NCBI GenBank assembly: GCA_023053545.1
Contig: JAKZAN010000006.1
Location: 12,097,412 to 12,161,411 of the forward strand
Source of the DNA: Lepidurus packardi
Lineage: Eukaryota; Arthropoda; Branchiopoda; Notostraca; Triopsidae
DNA: 64,000 bases
Direction of reading: 5' to 3'
A program made the translations under genes and the position numbers. Below the pieces are notes generated by a model. The model had not been told where the DNA came from. It did not search any database and worked only from the letters and a program-made list of their open reading frames with translations. Within the stretch, counting starts at the first letter, position 1; each line of letters opens with the position of its first letter. Positions 51,931 through 62,291 of the stretch are shown here, piece after piece.

Positions 51931-52406
51931 ATAAACCGAACTAAAATTAACGCACTTGCCGGTAGAAAACTTTATACAAATTCACCTGTCACAAAGTGAA
52001 AAGTTAAGGAAAGGATAATATTTCTACAAAAATACCTTTTTGTATGACGATACAATAAGATAATATAACTGTAAACGAAAAGAGTGAAAATGCTTGAAAA
52101 GCTTTGTTTTGTTTACATGGAACCACGACTCCACCCAGCACCCAGACGCCAAACGTCCCCCAACTCGCTTCTGCTGTGTTCAACCCTGATCCAAAGTGGA
52201 GTCGAACAACCCTTCCTCAAACTCCGCTTTGAACCCGAGTTTGGCCACTTGAAACAGGCGAGTTCTGGAACCCGAGTTGAAAACCCACTTCAACCCGGGT
52301 TGAGTCGCCAATTGGAACGCACCCTAAGGTACAGTGAACATCTTCGGGTGTAAACAGTTCGGGGTTCATGCGTGTTGCGTATGGGGATTTCAGCACTTGA
52401 CCATCA

Positions 52407-52790
52407 TTATATTGAGATTGCTGACTGAAAGAATAAGGCTATGCCGTTGAAGAGTTTTGGTTCTGCTAGAATATTTTGGGCGTTGAAATGCATTTTTAAG
52501 GAGCTGAGTTTTCTAAGGAGCACAGCTCTTTCTTTATTCAGTCTTCTGCAGTTGAAAAGGAGATGAGGGAGGTCTTGTGTTGACTGATCTTGACAAGGGC
52601 ACACATCTGAGTCGCACCTTCCGATACGCTTAAGATAGGCTTTGGTAAGGAAGTAAGTGGTTCGCACTTGCATTATTGTAGCGATTATGCTTCTGTGTAT
52701 TTTTGTGTGGATAATTCCATGAAGTGAGGGTCCTACCTCCAAGTCATTCAGGGGACTCTTTGTTGATTCCCATCTGGCCCGCCATGTTGC
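52407..52790 (-). pseudogene. LINE ORF2 C-terminal fragment (family X, copy 1)
   Basis: Minus-strand frame with GIIHTKIHRSIIATIMQVRT, then RIGRCDSDVCPCQDQSTQDL and HLLFNCRRLNKERAVLLRKL. The CxC...H.LF.C.R pattern is the zinc-like C-terminus of several LINE clades (Jockey/R1-like). The frame is 5' truncated; an in-frame stop lies near 52798. It matches 56737-57115 in residue pattern, so two copies of one family are present. Confidence 0.7.
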
Positions 52791-53034
52791 GATAATCTAC
52801 ATGTCAATTTCCGCCAAGGTTTCCCTTAAGGTAGAAGGTCTTCCAGACTTCTATCGCCATCCATCTTGCTCGGTGTTCGCACGATGCATACATTTTATGG
52901 CTCTGGCTTTCTGCGCAGATCGGCCAATTCTGCTAGTATTTAGACGCAAAGCGCCTTAGAAGTGTTGTTTTAGCTTGAGGTCGAAGGGTATATTGCCGGT
53001 TTCGACCTCTAACGCTATGGTTGGAGGGGTAAGG

Positions 53035-53135
53035 GACTAACGGGCCCAGTTCCAAACGGGCCTAGTGCCAAAGGGGCCCACCCATTGACCAAACGGTCCC
53101 ACTCAACAGACCAAACGGGCCCACTATTTTGAAAC
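53035..53135. repeat. Degenerate CAAACGGGCCCA repeats
   Basis: Five to six variants of (C)CAAACGGGCCCA, such as CCAAACGGGCCTA, CCAAAGGGGCCCA and CCAAACGGTCCCA, in 100 bp. Just downstream of the MADF gene's stop. Confidence 0.6.
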
Positions 53136-53219
53136 ATTGTAAACACCCTGTTATGCCGTTTTCCGGACTGTTGTGCTGTTTTCCGGACAAAAAGTTGTAA
53201 TTCGCTATTCACAAAATTA

Positions 53220-54242
53220 TTATGCCGTCTGTACTGTAAGTTGGCCAATTGTGGCCAAGAAAGCAATCTCGCTCATCTTCAACATAGCCATTGCCCTGGT
53301 TGGAACATCTAATCGCTCCAGTTGTTTCGCAATGTGCTGACCAAATGCTTCTGAATCGGGCAGAGTTCGTGTTCCAGCTAAAGCAGATGCCACGGAGGCT
53401 GATAGGGCACACGCCGTTTCAGTTAGTTTCTTCGAGTTTTTTTCTGACAAAGAAACAAACCGATCTATGGTGGAAGTTGATGTAAGTTTGGCTATTTGAC
53501 CTAAAAGTGAATAATTAAAGTTTTAGATTCAGACAATGAACTGAGACTTACGCGAACCCGGTTGACTAGCAGATTCAACGTCAGCCAATGATGTAGATGG
53601 TGTACTAATCCGACTAGCAGCTATGAATAAAAAATTTTATTACATATAACAAATGAGGTTTATGACTTACAAGGCAACTCCTGATGGTCTTCCGATGAAA
53701 TAGAGCGCAAGGAAACCGGAGTTTGGCAAAACGGAACAGGAGTAAGCCAAAACGGAACAGGAGTTGTACATGCTCTGAAGTACTTTCTTCGATTTAACAT
53801 AGTTCATCCTCAAAGTTGGAAGTGGTCCTATAAAGATTAGTTTGTAAAATGGCCACCTTACTTACTTATACGTACTCCATTATACGTACTCCATGGATTG
53901 ATAGTCGTCTACGAATGATAAGAGGTTCCAAAAATATCCAAGGTTTCATTTTTGTACCAGCACTCCCACTTGGGAAGTTTTTAACAGCACGCTTAGCTCG
54001 CATATAATTGTTCCGCAAAACCTCCCACGCGGACTTGCAAGCAGGCGCTGCAATTGAACGTTTAATATAAGGAATTTGGAGGATATTATTATATGCTTAC
54101 CTGGAAAACCAACTTCATCGCTGACTTTTTCCCAGCATTTTTTTTTAACAGAAGCATCTTTGTACTCGGTACACGGAAGCCTATAAATAGCGGGATAATT
54201 CAGGACACTTTCAGTTAAGCGAAATTTGTCTGAGTCTTGCAT
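53220..54242 (-). CDS. MADF-domain (Adf-1-like) protein gene, multi-exon
   Basis: The first exon, 54242-54101, reads FRLTESVLNYPAIYRLPCTE and KKKCWEKVSDEVGF. The second, from 54047, reads ACKSAWEVLRNNYMRAKRAV. Together they form a MADF domain, a Myb-like DNA-binding fold. Further exons are about 53827-53671 (5' boundary uncertain; SISSEDHQELP), 53620-53552 and 53500-53220 (STIDRFVSLSEKNSKKLTET, then SEIAFLATIGQLTVQTA and stop). The last two introns are about 50 nt, GT..AG and in phase. The C-terminal helical region may act like a BESS interaction motif; this is a guess. MADF proteins are nuclear transcription factors, and many arthropod copies come from Harbinger-like elements. No lesion in the well-defined exons. 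Confidence 0.7.
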
Positions 54243-54508
54243 TTTGTTTTCTTCTTGCTTTTCCCGCTTTTTTTATCCCGAAAACGTGGCGTTGCCGTTG
54301 AGCGCAAGTTGTTTTGGCTGCAACATAAAACTTTAGAATATTAATTCAGTAAATCTGGATGGCTTTTTACAGTTTTATTTATTATTTAGGTGCTCAAAAA
54401 CCAAAGTTTCCTGCATGTTTTTCATACAACTTTGCTTGGCAATGTGGTAAGTCACACCAATCACAACAATCAAAGGACCCAAATTCAATCTTATTTCAAT
54501 GGCACAAG

Positions 54509-54801
54509 TCAGACCACATCAGACCAAACCACGCCCCCAGTCAGTGCTTTTCTTGATTTTGACTGGTGATTTTTTATTTTGATGGGTAGTATGAACCACC
54601 CTTTAAAGAAGTCTTCCCCCACAAAATCCTGGTTGAGCACAAAGTCCAATTCCGTGGGGTGTTTCGGGCGCTTTACCTCCCTTACGCGATTGGTCTTGCG
54701 TATCAAGGCGCGCTTGTTTGGCAATGATAAAGGCAGACCCTGTTCACCAAAGTCATCTACAAGAACCTTGTCCACGACGGCTTGCGCTGACATGTAATAG
54801 T
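54509..54801 (-). CDS. 3' exon of FLYWCH/MULE-type gene
   Basis: After an acceptor (TTGTAG, 54802-54805) the exon reads YYMSAQAVVDKVLVDDFGEQ, then LPNKRALIRKTNRVREVKRP and PTELDFVLNQDFVGEDFFKG. This is the linker that follows FLYWCH fingers in MULE-type transposases and related host genes (short helix, LP..R.L.R..NR). It then passes into unrelated sequence and stops at 54509, so the MULE nuclease is missing. The intron to the preceding exon is about 58 nt and in phase. Confidence 0.6.
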
Positions 54802-54859
54802 CTACAATAACCAGCGTGTGTAATGTATGCAAAAATTGCAATGTAATCGTTATATTTAC

Positions 54860-55245
54860 CGTCTTCGGCTGCGGATTTCATTTTCTTCTCTGCCAAAGCA
54901 ACCTTCAACCTGTTAGGGTCACTGGTTGGGCACGTGTGGCATCTAACAAGGACGAATGTATCGCCTGTTTGCTTAACCAGCCCACTGCAGTATGGTTTTC
55001 TAATGTTGCAGCGCCATTCGATGGCTTCAGATCCCAAGCGGCATTTTACTGTATTTCGTCCCATCCGAGTCGAAAAGCGCCGTAAGGTTGAAATTTGTTC
55101 CCCGCTCAACTACTGTAAAAGTTAGGGTAGGTTCACGTTCTGCAGATTGCATCGATGAATCTTCGGAAAACGAATCTTCTTCAACATCTAGCGGCTGACG
55201 AAAGGGAATCACAGGAGGCGTGATGTTCATGTCCGCAACTGTGTC
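54860..55245 (-). pseudogene. FLYWCH zinc-finger exon, one frameshift
   Basis: Begins DTVADMNITPPVIPF after an AG acceptor. An acidic stretch, VEEDSFSEDSSMQSAERE, leads to the finger: TKYSKM, then (one base out of frame near 55048) RLGSEAIEWRCNIRKPYCSG and LVRCHTC. W-x-C...C...H-x-C is the FLYWCH zinc pattern. FLYWCH fingers bind DNA or proteins in the nucleus. The single base may be decay or error. It is the last of the DT-starting exons and links the mini-exon array to the 3' exon. Confidence 0.65.
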
Positions 55246-55318
55246 CTGTTAAATAATACGAGTTAAATTTAAATAAGGAAGCAAGCAGTTAAATAATGAA
55301 GTTCAGCTTTGCGACTAC

Positions 55319-55405
55319 CTCGTCAGAAAAATGACCGTTATGGACATCTTCGTCGTTAGGCAATGGCGAGAATCGCGGTGCGAATTCGTCAGCCGTATCT
55401 GTGTC
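55319..55405 (-). CDS. Mini-exon 2 of the FLYWCH gene (29 codons)
   Basis: Starts DTDTADEFAPRFSPLPNDE and ends FSDE before GTAGTC. Phase 0 at both ends. Duplicated-exon series, see 55490-55975. Confidence 0.6.
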
Positions 55406-55489
55406 CTGACAACAATAGAAAGCATTTAAATTAAACAAATAAGTCGTCTATGTGCTATTAAAAAATTAAGTATAGCGTTGAGTTTGTAC

Positions 55490-55573
55490 CTCGTCCGAGA
55501 AATCAACGTTGGGGGCATATTCGTCACGAAACAATGGCGAGTAGAGGGCTTCACATTCGACAACCTGCATAGC
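55490..55573 (-). CDS. Mini-exon 3 of the FLYWCH gene (28 codons)
   Basis: AMQVVECEALYSPLFRDEYA...NVDFSDE before GTACAA; phase 0-0. The C-terminal FSDE is shared with mini-exon 2, and SPL-F/P-DE is in the same place. Confidence 0.6.
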
Positions 55574-55616
55574 CTAAAATACATTACACCGGCAATTAGA
55601 AAAAGCAATATGTTAC

Positions 55617-55712
55617 CTCGTTTTGTTCTTGTTGAACAGCCCATTCGCTATAGCCTTCATCGATAAATACTGGCTGGTGCGGTGGTGAAAGCATGCCATC
55701 CGTATTCGTATC
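55617..55712 (-). CDS. Mini-exon 4 of the FLYWCH gene (32 codons)
   Basis: DTNTDGMLSPPHQPVFIDEG, ending QQEQNE before GTAACA; phase 0-0. Shares DTN, L.PP..P.F and QQ.NE with mini-exons 5 and 6. Confidence 0.65.
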
Positions 55713-55764
55713 CTAGGAAAAATTGTTTAAAAATCTTTGGATGGTGGGTTGGACTACAATTTAC

Positions 55765-55845
55765 TTCGTTTTGCTGAAGCTCGTCGTCTTCGGCTTCATT
55801 TTCGAACATTGGCGGAGGTGGAAGAATGCAAATCATATTCGTATC
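55765..55845 (-). CDS. Mini-exon 5 of the FLYWCH gene (27 codons)
   Basis: DTNMICILPPPPMFENEAED, ending LQQNE before GTAAAT; phase 0-0. Closely related to mini-exon 6, also at the nucleotide level and in the flanking intron (TGAAAATCTTTTGAAGG versus TTAAAAATCTTTGGATGG). Confidence 0.7.
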
Positions 55846-55897
55846 CTAGAGAAAATCGGTTGAAAATCTTTTGAAGGTGTGCTGGGGTACAAATTAC

Positions 55898-55975
55898 CTC
55901 GTTTTGTTGGAGCTCGTATTCTGCTTGATTGTCAAATATTGTCGGGGGTGGAAGAACGCAATCCATACTCGTGTC
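55898..55975 (-). CDS. Mini-exon 6 of the FLYWCH gene (26 codons)
   Basis: DTSMDCVLPPPTIFDNQAEY, ending LQQNE before GTAATT; phase 0-0. The encoded peptides are short, acidic and proline-containing, so they are likely flexible linkers or interaction motifs. Confidence 0.7.
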
Positions 55976-56024
55976 CTATAAAAGCAGCTAAAATTGCATT
56001 CAAGCATGTAACGTTTAGCTTTAC

Positions 56025-56160
56025 TGCGTTAGATGTATCTTTCGAAAACCCATGAAATTCGGGTGACGCGGCATTACTCTTGCAAAGCGAGAAAAGCCAA
56101 GTAAAGGAGCTCTTCTTCTTCAGTATGTGATATTTCTAACCCGTTACTCCTAGTAAATAA
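56025..56160 (-). CDS. Upstream exon(s) of the FLYWCH gene, tentative
   Basis: SNGLEISHTEEEELLYLAFL after an acceptor near 56160, then ASPEFHGFSKDTSNA before a donor GTAAAG at 56024. The two parts are in different frames, so either a further small intron (GTAATG near 56080) or a frameshift separates them. Acidic/leucine helix; function unknown. Confidence 0.4.
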
Positions 56161-56227
56161 ATGCAAACAAAATGTAAGGTAAGCCTTTAGTTTGACAAAT
56201 CGTTTTTATGACATATCCTATCTTACC

Positions 56228-56335
56228 AGTTTGCAAATTCTATGCTGCCAGCAGTTGCAGTTGTCGCATGGCCCAAGCCCCTCTTGCCGTGGCCTTACTT
56301 CACACTTACAGATAACACAGAAGTAATTTTTTCGC
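56228..56335 (-). CDS. Cysteine-cluster exon of the FLYWCH gene
   Basis: Reads NYFCVICKCEVRPRQEGLGP then CDNCNCWQHRICKLV before a donor GTAAGA. C-x2-C-x-C...C-x2-C-x-C-W-x-H-x2-C is a degenerate PHD/zinc-ribbon-like cluster. It would be the 5'-most part seen of this gene. The promoter is not recognised. Confidence 0.45.
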
Positions 56336-56445
56336 GATTGTATCAATAGCTGACCTGATTTGAACTGATCTATAGCAATGAAAAATTTTTTTTACGCTGC
56401 TTGCAGGGTGAAAGCATTGCTTTAGTTATTTCCAATAGCACGAGA

Positions 56446-56552
56446 AAGTTGAAATGTGTATCTCAAAGGGGACACTTTTCCATAGTATATACGTATAGGT
56501 GATTTCTCTGGACAAATAACTTTTCACATTTTACCCTTACCAAATATATGGA
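56446..56552. repeat. Direct repeat, left copy (about 105 bp)
   Basis: TGTATCTCAAAGGGGACACTTTTCCATAGTATATACGTATAGGTGATTTC..., to ACCAAATATATGGAAA; the matching right copy is 57127-57560. Together they bracket a LINE fragment. Confidence 0.8.
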
Positions 56553-56736
56553 AACTTTTTTTTTTTTTAATTTAAATTTGGCCGCGTAGGCTTACGCCTG
56601 TTGCTGGCTTCTATTCTACTTACAGTTTTTACTAAAAGGCAGAAAGTAAACTACAGTACCAGTAGGATAAAAAACAAACAACAAACAAAAAGTGTTTGGG
56701 ATACATGTATATGGATAAGGTGGTAAGGGAGTTAGT

Positions 56737-57115
56737 TTACATCTTGACTGCTTTCTCCATAAATGTGACTATTGCTGCATAGATTTGTTGGTTGGTGAGG
56801 AGTTCTTGTGAGTTGAAATGCAAACGAAGTGTGCTCAGTTTCCTCAACAGGATTGCTCTCTCCTTGTTCAGGTTACGGCAGTGTAAAATAAGGTGTCTGA
56901 GATCTTGGTTTGATTGTTCGCGACAGGAACAAGACTCCGATTTCACTTTGCCGATGCACTTTAGGTAGGACTTTGTTGGGTTATGTGTTGACCGAATTTG
57001 AATAATCTTGAAGATGATACTTCTTCGGAGGTTGGTATCGACTATCCCTCGTTGGGAGGGGGTGATATGTAGATCTTTTACGGGGCTTTTATTTGCTATT
57101 AAGCAAATTAAGGAA
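56737..57115 (-). pseudogene. LINE ORF2 C-terminal fragment (family X, copy 2)
   Basis: Minus-strand frame: [59 protein letters not shown], then [20 protein letters not shown]. Same CxC...H...C layout as 52407-52790 and clearly the same family. It is 5' truncated at about 57115, where the flanking direct repeat begins, and followed on its 3' side by T-rich/A-rich sequence near 56555-56568. A 5'-truncated LINE insertion is the natural reading. Confidence 0.7.
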
Positions 57116-57126
57116 ACTTTATTAGG

Positions 57127-57560
<434 letters not shown>

Positions 57561-57648
57561 ATTGTCTATAAAGAATTATAACTTAGCTATAAATTACATA
57601 ACTATAACTTTGGCAAAGCATAAAAACTGTAACTTTACAAACCTATGG

Positions 57649-57735
57649 CTGGGGTCACAGTATAGAGGTTTACACAGTATGGTAACAGGGCTATCTTCCA
57701 ATGTTAAGGTTTTCTCACGACCTTCTCGGTCCCCA
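57649..57735. repeat. Inverted repeat, left copy
   Basis: GGCTGGGGTCACAGTATAGA...TTCCAATGTTAAGGTTTTCTCAC. Its inverse lies at 61308-61400, with about 85% identity by eye. Confidence 0.75.
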
Positions 57736-58298
57736 GCGTAATATTCAGCTAAAAGGCAAGAAGACGAAAGGGTAAATTCGCAAACCTCCCAGTGCAGTTC
57801 AAAAAAGGTCACGACGGTTTACAAAGCGCGTAATTTAAATCTATTGCTTTAAACTATGTGAGCTTAAAATAAAAGATGAATTAACTAGGTCAAAGCACAA
57901 CACGTATACACATTATAGACTATTTCGCGTTACCCAGGTTGCACCACGAGGAGGCAGTCTGTTTTGCAACCCATACATAGGTGTTTTATAGTATACAGGT
58001 TTAACTCCATATACTATAAAATACCCATGTATATTAATGTCTATGTGTTGTTATGACTATTTATGTCTATATACGAGTTATCCATTACATTGGTACTTTG
58101 CAACTGTTCCTAAATGTCAGAGGTGCCGATTCCCCCCTGAGCCCAAGAGGAGTTCCCCCCCCAGTCTGAGAATACCCCCCCCCCTAAATGTTGCGATTCA
58201 TTTGAAATGAATTACAGGGTTGAAAAAATGTTTAAAATTAGAAAAAGGAAGCATAACTAGTTTTATTCATCTTGGATAAGAGTATGCGTAAAAAGTTG

Positions 58299-59285
58299 TT
58301 ACGAAGAATTACCAAGGATCTCTAGCAAATATTTCGATGACAGGGCAAACCGATTAATGATTTCATCGTTGGAGATGCTGGAGATAACATCAGATTCTGA
58401 TGCCGTTATAATGCAATTAGCCATCCAGGTATCGAGCATCGTGCTTCGTAATTTGTTTTTAACTTTCTTTTGTTTGCTTAAAGCCCTTTCAGCTGAGCAA
58501 CTGGCGACCGCTAAGCTCACCAAAATCTTGTATAGGCTTGTTAAATTCGGGAATCTAGACAACTGGTTAACCAACCGAAATGGTTTTATTAAGCCTTTCT
58601 TGACCCACAATCCAACGAACGCATCTTGTTTCAGTTCTGAGACAGAGCTGCCTTCATTGGACAGAGTTTCTTCATCGACGTTGACTTCACCTTTCTCAGC
58701 TTGAACTTCACTTTCCGAGTCCTCAATATCATCCGACTTCGTAGGTTCCTTAAAATTAGTTTGCCTTCCCCGACAAACCGACGTGACTGGAAGTCCCCGC
58801 TTCTTCCGTTTCTTTGGCAGAAGGTTGTCAACAGAGATCTCTTCTTGAATAGATTGATACACGTTACGAAAGTCGCGATACTCGATCGCAACATCAACCG
58901 GGTTCAGTCCATAATACTCGCATAATGTTGCGACGCAGGTTTGAGTGACTAGGTTTTCCTTCATAAGACTGTCGTGCGTTAGGAGACTACCTTCACGGAT
59001 TATCTTCGTGTTTTCATCTGAGAATCTGTCTTCAATCTGGACTAGAAGCAGGTCGATAGCTCGAAAGACGACTACGGTTTTCAACTTGCGAAAGGGATCT
59101 TCAATCACTTCATCCAAGCCAAGCTCGTCGAAAAACTTCTTCACCCTCGGAATTCGTTTGCTCTGAGGCAACTCAATACGGTGCTTTTCTGCAAACGACC
59201 GTATTTCAAGTTTAATCTTTTCCCACTCCTCATCGCATCGCATACTTCTCAACTTATGGATTACACCGTCAATAACCCCAGTCAT
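58299..59285 (-). pseudogene. hAT transposase C-terminal half
   Basis: 328 codons. RMCDEEWEKI-type helical region, then KTVVVFRAIDLLLVQIEDRF and EYYGLNPVDVAIEYRDFRNV, a basic/acidic linker, and the dimerisation domain ILVSLAVASCSAERALSKQK with KLRSTMLDTWMANCII. SCSAERALS is the hAT Glu box. This is the DUF4371/Dimer_Tnp_hAT type, without the two Asp motifs. The ATG at 59285 follows an AG acceptor by five bases, so it is an internal exon, not a true start. The phase to the upstream zinc-finger exon does not match. Confidence 0.8.
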
Positions 59286-60043
59286 TGATCCTAGAGGAAA
59301 ATTTGCATCACGCTAAATGTACTGGGTCATAAGGAAAGACTAACACTTATAGAAATTAGCTATTGTACTGTAATGATATTATGTAATGTACCCTGACTAG
59401 CAGTCAGGGTGACAGGGTTGCCAAAGAAATTTCGAAGGCTCTTTGATGGTTGAGTTTCAGTAGTGGTTGCTTCTTGGCTACTCAAAGAATTACAAAGAAA
59501 ATAATTAATGCACAGGGCAGACAAAATTATAGCTATTACTCTGACCTATAATGGCTATAGGATACCTAACACTTTTATGGTCAAACAGGAAACATATCAG
59601 GTCATCGCACGAAATTCGTTCGATATTTAACAATATCTTTGTGTCTCTAATGATATGAGAAGTAAAATTTAATAAGTATCGAAGAGAGTTTTTTAAATAT
59701 TGCATGATACATTTTTAAATAGGAGTCGAGTTTTTGTTTCTAAAATAATTCAGAAACTGGGCTTCGAAGTGCACTGTTTTTTTAAATGAATTTAAAAGAA
59801 AATGCCATTACAATCCGACTACTAGTTTTTTATGTATGACTTGATAATTTTTTCGTGCTGAAAGCCTTCTCTTTAAAGCATACTAGCCATAGGTATCCCG
59901 TAGCCTTAAAAGGCATATTTTTTGAGTCAATATTGGGTAGTAACAAATTATAATTATTAAATTAAATTAAATCAAATTAAATTAAGTAACTATTTGGTAA
60001 TAAAAAAAAATAAGTGGAGAATTAATTAAGGTAAATAGATACT

Positions 60044-60307
60044 TTACCTTATTCCAGAAGGACTTGGACGTTTACCCTTCAGAATTCTTCTCACTTCGAT
60101 GTTGTTGAGGTACTCATATTTGTGCTTTTCTCGAAGGTGAGAAAGCCATTTGTCTTTCCGCACGCTAAAACCACATCCAGTCCCTTGACATCGATAATAT
60201 TCCGAATGTCCTTTAGGCATATTAATAGCGTTACAGGGCTCGTAAAGAGAATTGAGTTTGTAGTGTCGACCGTCACAAGAAGTGAGTTTTCTGCCTTGTG
60301 ACTTCAC
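60044..60307 (-). pseudogene. Zinc-finger N-terminal exon of the hAT transposase
   Basis: KGHSEYYRCQGTGCGFSVRK, then DKWLSHLREKHKYEYLNN: a C-x4-C-x12-H-x4-H finger of the BED/C2H2 sort that hAT transposases use to bind their ends. It ends at a donor GTAAAG within SGIR/*. Same strand as 58299-59285 and probably the first exon. Confidence 0.6.
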
Positions 60308-60748
60308 GGTTCACTCGCTTGAGTGCGACGCCCTACTGTTTACTTTTGCAGTGGCGGCATTTTGAAGAGCGGCAAATGGGTTAAAAGCCCATATGAGTTT
60401 AGCTATGGGATGTAAGTCCAATTTTTTTCCTTAAAACTGCTGTAAGCTTTTCATTGCAACAATTTGGACCATAGGGTGCAAATACAGCCCCGTCACCTCG
60501 CAACATACAGCAACTGTAAATGTGGCTTCATCGGACTACGTTCGAACTTTGTATGCAAAGAAAAACGCAACTATTATTTAAAAAAAAAACACTTGTATTT
60601 ATTTAAGATTTCAATATGGAATTTTGCTTGGGGGACATGTGAGTTTCAAGGGGCGATATGGAGTTTCAAGGGGGGGTGGGCATGGGAGTTTCGGGGGGGG
60701 GGGCATATGCATTTTTTTGAAAATTTGCTTGTTGCCTATGCTCACAAG

Positions 60749-60918
60749 CAGGGCCGTAGCCAGGATTGGGGGGGGGGTTGGAAAGCTTTGGAGGGGGTTT
60801 TCAATATGCAATCTTATTGGGCGTTTACTATTCGCATATCCTTACCATTATAAAATAAAAATTTCGGGGGGGGGGGGGGGGGCGGCTTAAAAGACCCTCC
60901 CCCCTGGCTACGGCCCTG
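60749..60918. mobile_element. 170-bp hAT MITE with 8-bp duplication CTCACAAG
   Basis: Ends CAGGGCCGTAGCCAGG / CCTGGCTACGGCCCTG, flanked by CTCACAAG on both sides (60741-60748, 60919-60926). G-rich interior. The ends resemble those of the hAT element at 21356-25070 (CAGGCCCGTACCCAGG), so the two families are related. Confidence 0.95.
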
Positions 60919-61307
60919 CTCACAAGTATAAACTTAACATCTCAGGCTCAGTTTAAACCCTTCCCCCCCTGTATTCGGCGGTATCCCCCCCCCCCCGCCA
61001 AGTGGCCAAAAGGAGTAACTCCTCATGACCCCCCCCCCCCCATCAGCACCACTGCTAAAGGTTACTAACTTTTGCAAGTTTAGTATTTTTCTTAACACTT
61101 TCAAATGCGCGCGTTGCAGGTAGGACCCTACGTCAGCCCAAAACTCCCTAGAGTGACCGAGAGAAAGGTCACCAGTCCCCGTTTTCTGAATGTTTTCTTC
61201 TCTTTTCGAACCCTTTTTCTAGTAGATTAGGAATGCCTACATGGGGGTACATGGCACAGTCTGGGAATCCATCCCCCATATAAGCCTTCGTACCCTCACA
61301 TCCTCTT

Positions 61308-61400
61308 GGGACCGAGAGATTTGTGAGAAAACCTTAACATTGGAAGGATACCCCTGTTACCATACTGTGTAAACGTCTATACTGTGGCTGGGGTCTCACG
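61308..61400. repeat. Inverted repeat, right copy
   Basis: Inverse of 57649-57735. The two copies enclose the hAT element 58118-61054. Confidence 0.75.
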
Positions 61401-61528
61401 GCCCGAAAAACTTTGGGAATTATACCCTTTTCCTTGGAAATCTATTGCTTTTCCTATCCCTGAGATAGCAATTTCCAAGGAAAAGGTTATAATTCCCTAG
61501 GTTTTTAGGGCAGTGAGACCCCGCAGCC
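61386..61528. repeat. Foldback of 60-bp arms
   Basis: GGCTGGGGTCTCAC...AATTATACCCTTTTCCTTGGAAAT pairs with 61470-61528 inverted; mismatches are few. It overlaps the right inverted repeat by 15 bp. MITE-like, but no target duplication is clear. Confidence 0.75.
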
Positions 61529-61902
61529 TTATAATTGGTAACTATATAACTATACCAAACTACAACTTAAAAATGGGGATTTGCAAAGCAAAATTCTGTA
61601 AAACCGATTAAATGGTTTTGACCTAATCAAGGTCTAAGATTCGGTAGTTATAAATTTTTCAGAAATACAGCAAACATTAAGTTACTCTGATGATAAACAC
61701 GAAAACAGTAAACCCTTATTGAAACACGCGAAAAAGAGCAAAGGCTTTTACATTAAATATAGTTTATTCTTCCTGGTATATATTAGTGTAGAATAGAAGT
61801 GCAAACGTGAAACATTTTACATTTATAGTAAGCGTAAAGCAGACATCACTAAAGATCGCCATGAGGAAAGTGGAAAATACGGAAGTACTCAATGGTAATT
61901 GT
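61529..61902. other. Non-coding sequence
   Basis: No gene or element end recognised. Confidence 0.5.
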
Positions 61903-61941
61903 TATATACGTGTAAGTCGTACAACTTGTTTCACGTATATA
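61903..61941. repeat. Hairpin at the outer end of the BEL LTR
   Basis: TATATACGTG...CACGTATATA, with an inner AAGT...ACTT pair. Confidence 0.8.
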
Positions 61942-62261
61942 GGACTTGTTCTGTATTTCACCTTATCACTCTAGACAATCAAAACCAACACCACGCAATA
62001 TAAAAACGTCACTATCAATACACACGCGAACCCAACTCCCAACTACACACTCTGCCACCGCCCCACAGCCCACTCTCCTCGTTCATTATCAACCCCTTCT
62101 CACCTACGTCTCCAGACGTTAGGGTCCGTTTTCTGTAGTTCTAATAAAAGGTAAAAAAACGTATACTTCCATTGAACTAAACGTAATTTGTCCAGAGTCG
62201 TATATGTCCCAGGGATCAAGTCATTGGTCAGTCCCTTCCGGATGCGCCTTTATCCGGAACA
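61929..62261 (-). repeat. Probable 3' LTR of the second BEL element
   Basis: On the minus strand it starts TGTTCCGGATAAAGG just after a purine-containing GGGCCGG tract and could end ...ACGTGAAACA. A TATA-like TTTTTATATTG is inside. The partner LTR is outside the window, so both limits are guesses. Confidence 0.4.
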
Positions 62262-62291
62262 TAGCCGGCCCTGTTTACGAACGTAAATAAT

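Larger units (their letters stand above)
49761..52324. mobile_element. PIF/Harbinger element with transposase and Myb-like gene
   Basis: A 2564-bp element with inverted ends GGGTGCGTTCCAATTG, flanked by TAA (49758-49760, 52325-52327). It holds a plus-strand DDE_4 transposase and a convergent minus-strand Myb/SANT-like protein, the standard two-gene Harbinger set. Both genes carry lesions, so this copy is probably dead. The MITE at 25606-26123 derives from the same family. It starts 30 bp after the 5S terminator. Confidence 0.95.
58118..61054 (-). mobile_element. hAT element with 8-bp duplication, internally deleted
   Basis: Ends CAGAGGTGCCGAT and, inverted, CAGTGGTGCTGAT. Flanks are CTAAATGT (58110-58117) and CTAAAGGT (61055-61062), 7 of 8 equal. 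Near both ends are C-rich runs and GGAGTT(AC/C). Transposase pieces are on the minus strand: a zinc finger at 60044-60307 and the C-terminal half at 58299-59285. The DDE core between them is missing. A 170-bp hAT MITE sits within it. Confidence 0.8.

Noticed and set aside
60611..60890. Glycine-rich and proline-rich ORFs
   Set aside because: Translations of G runs in and near the hAT MITE.
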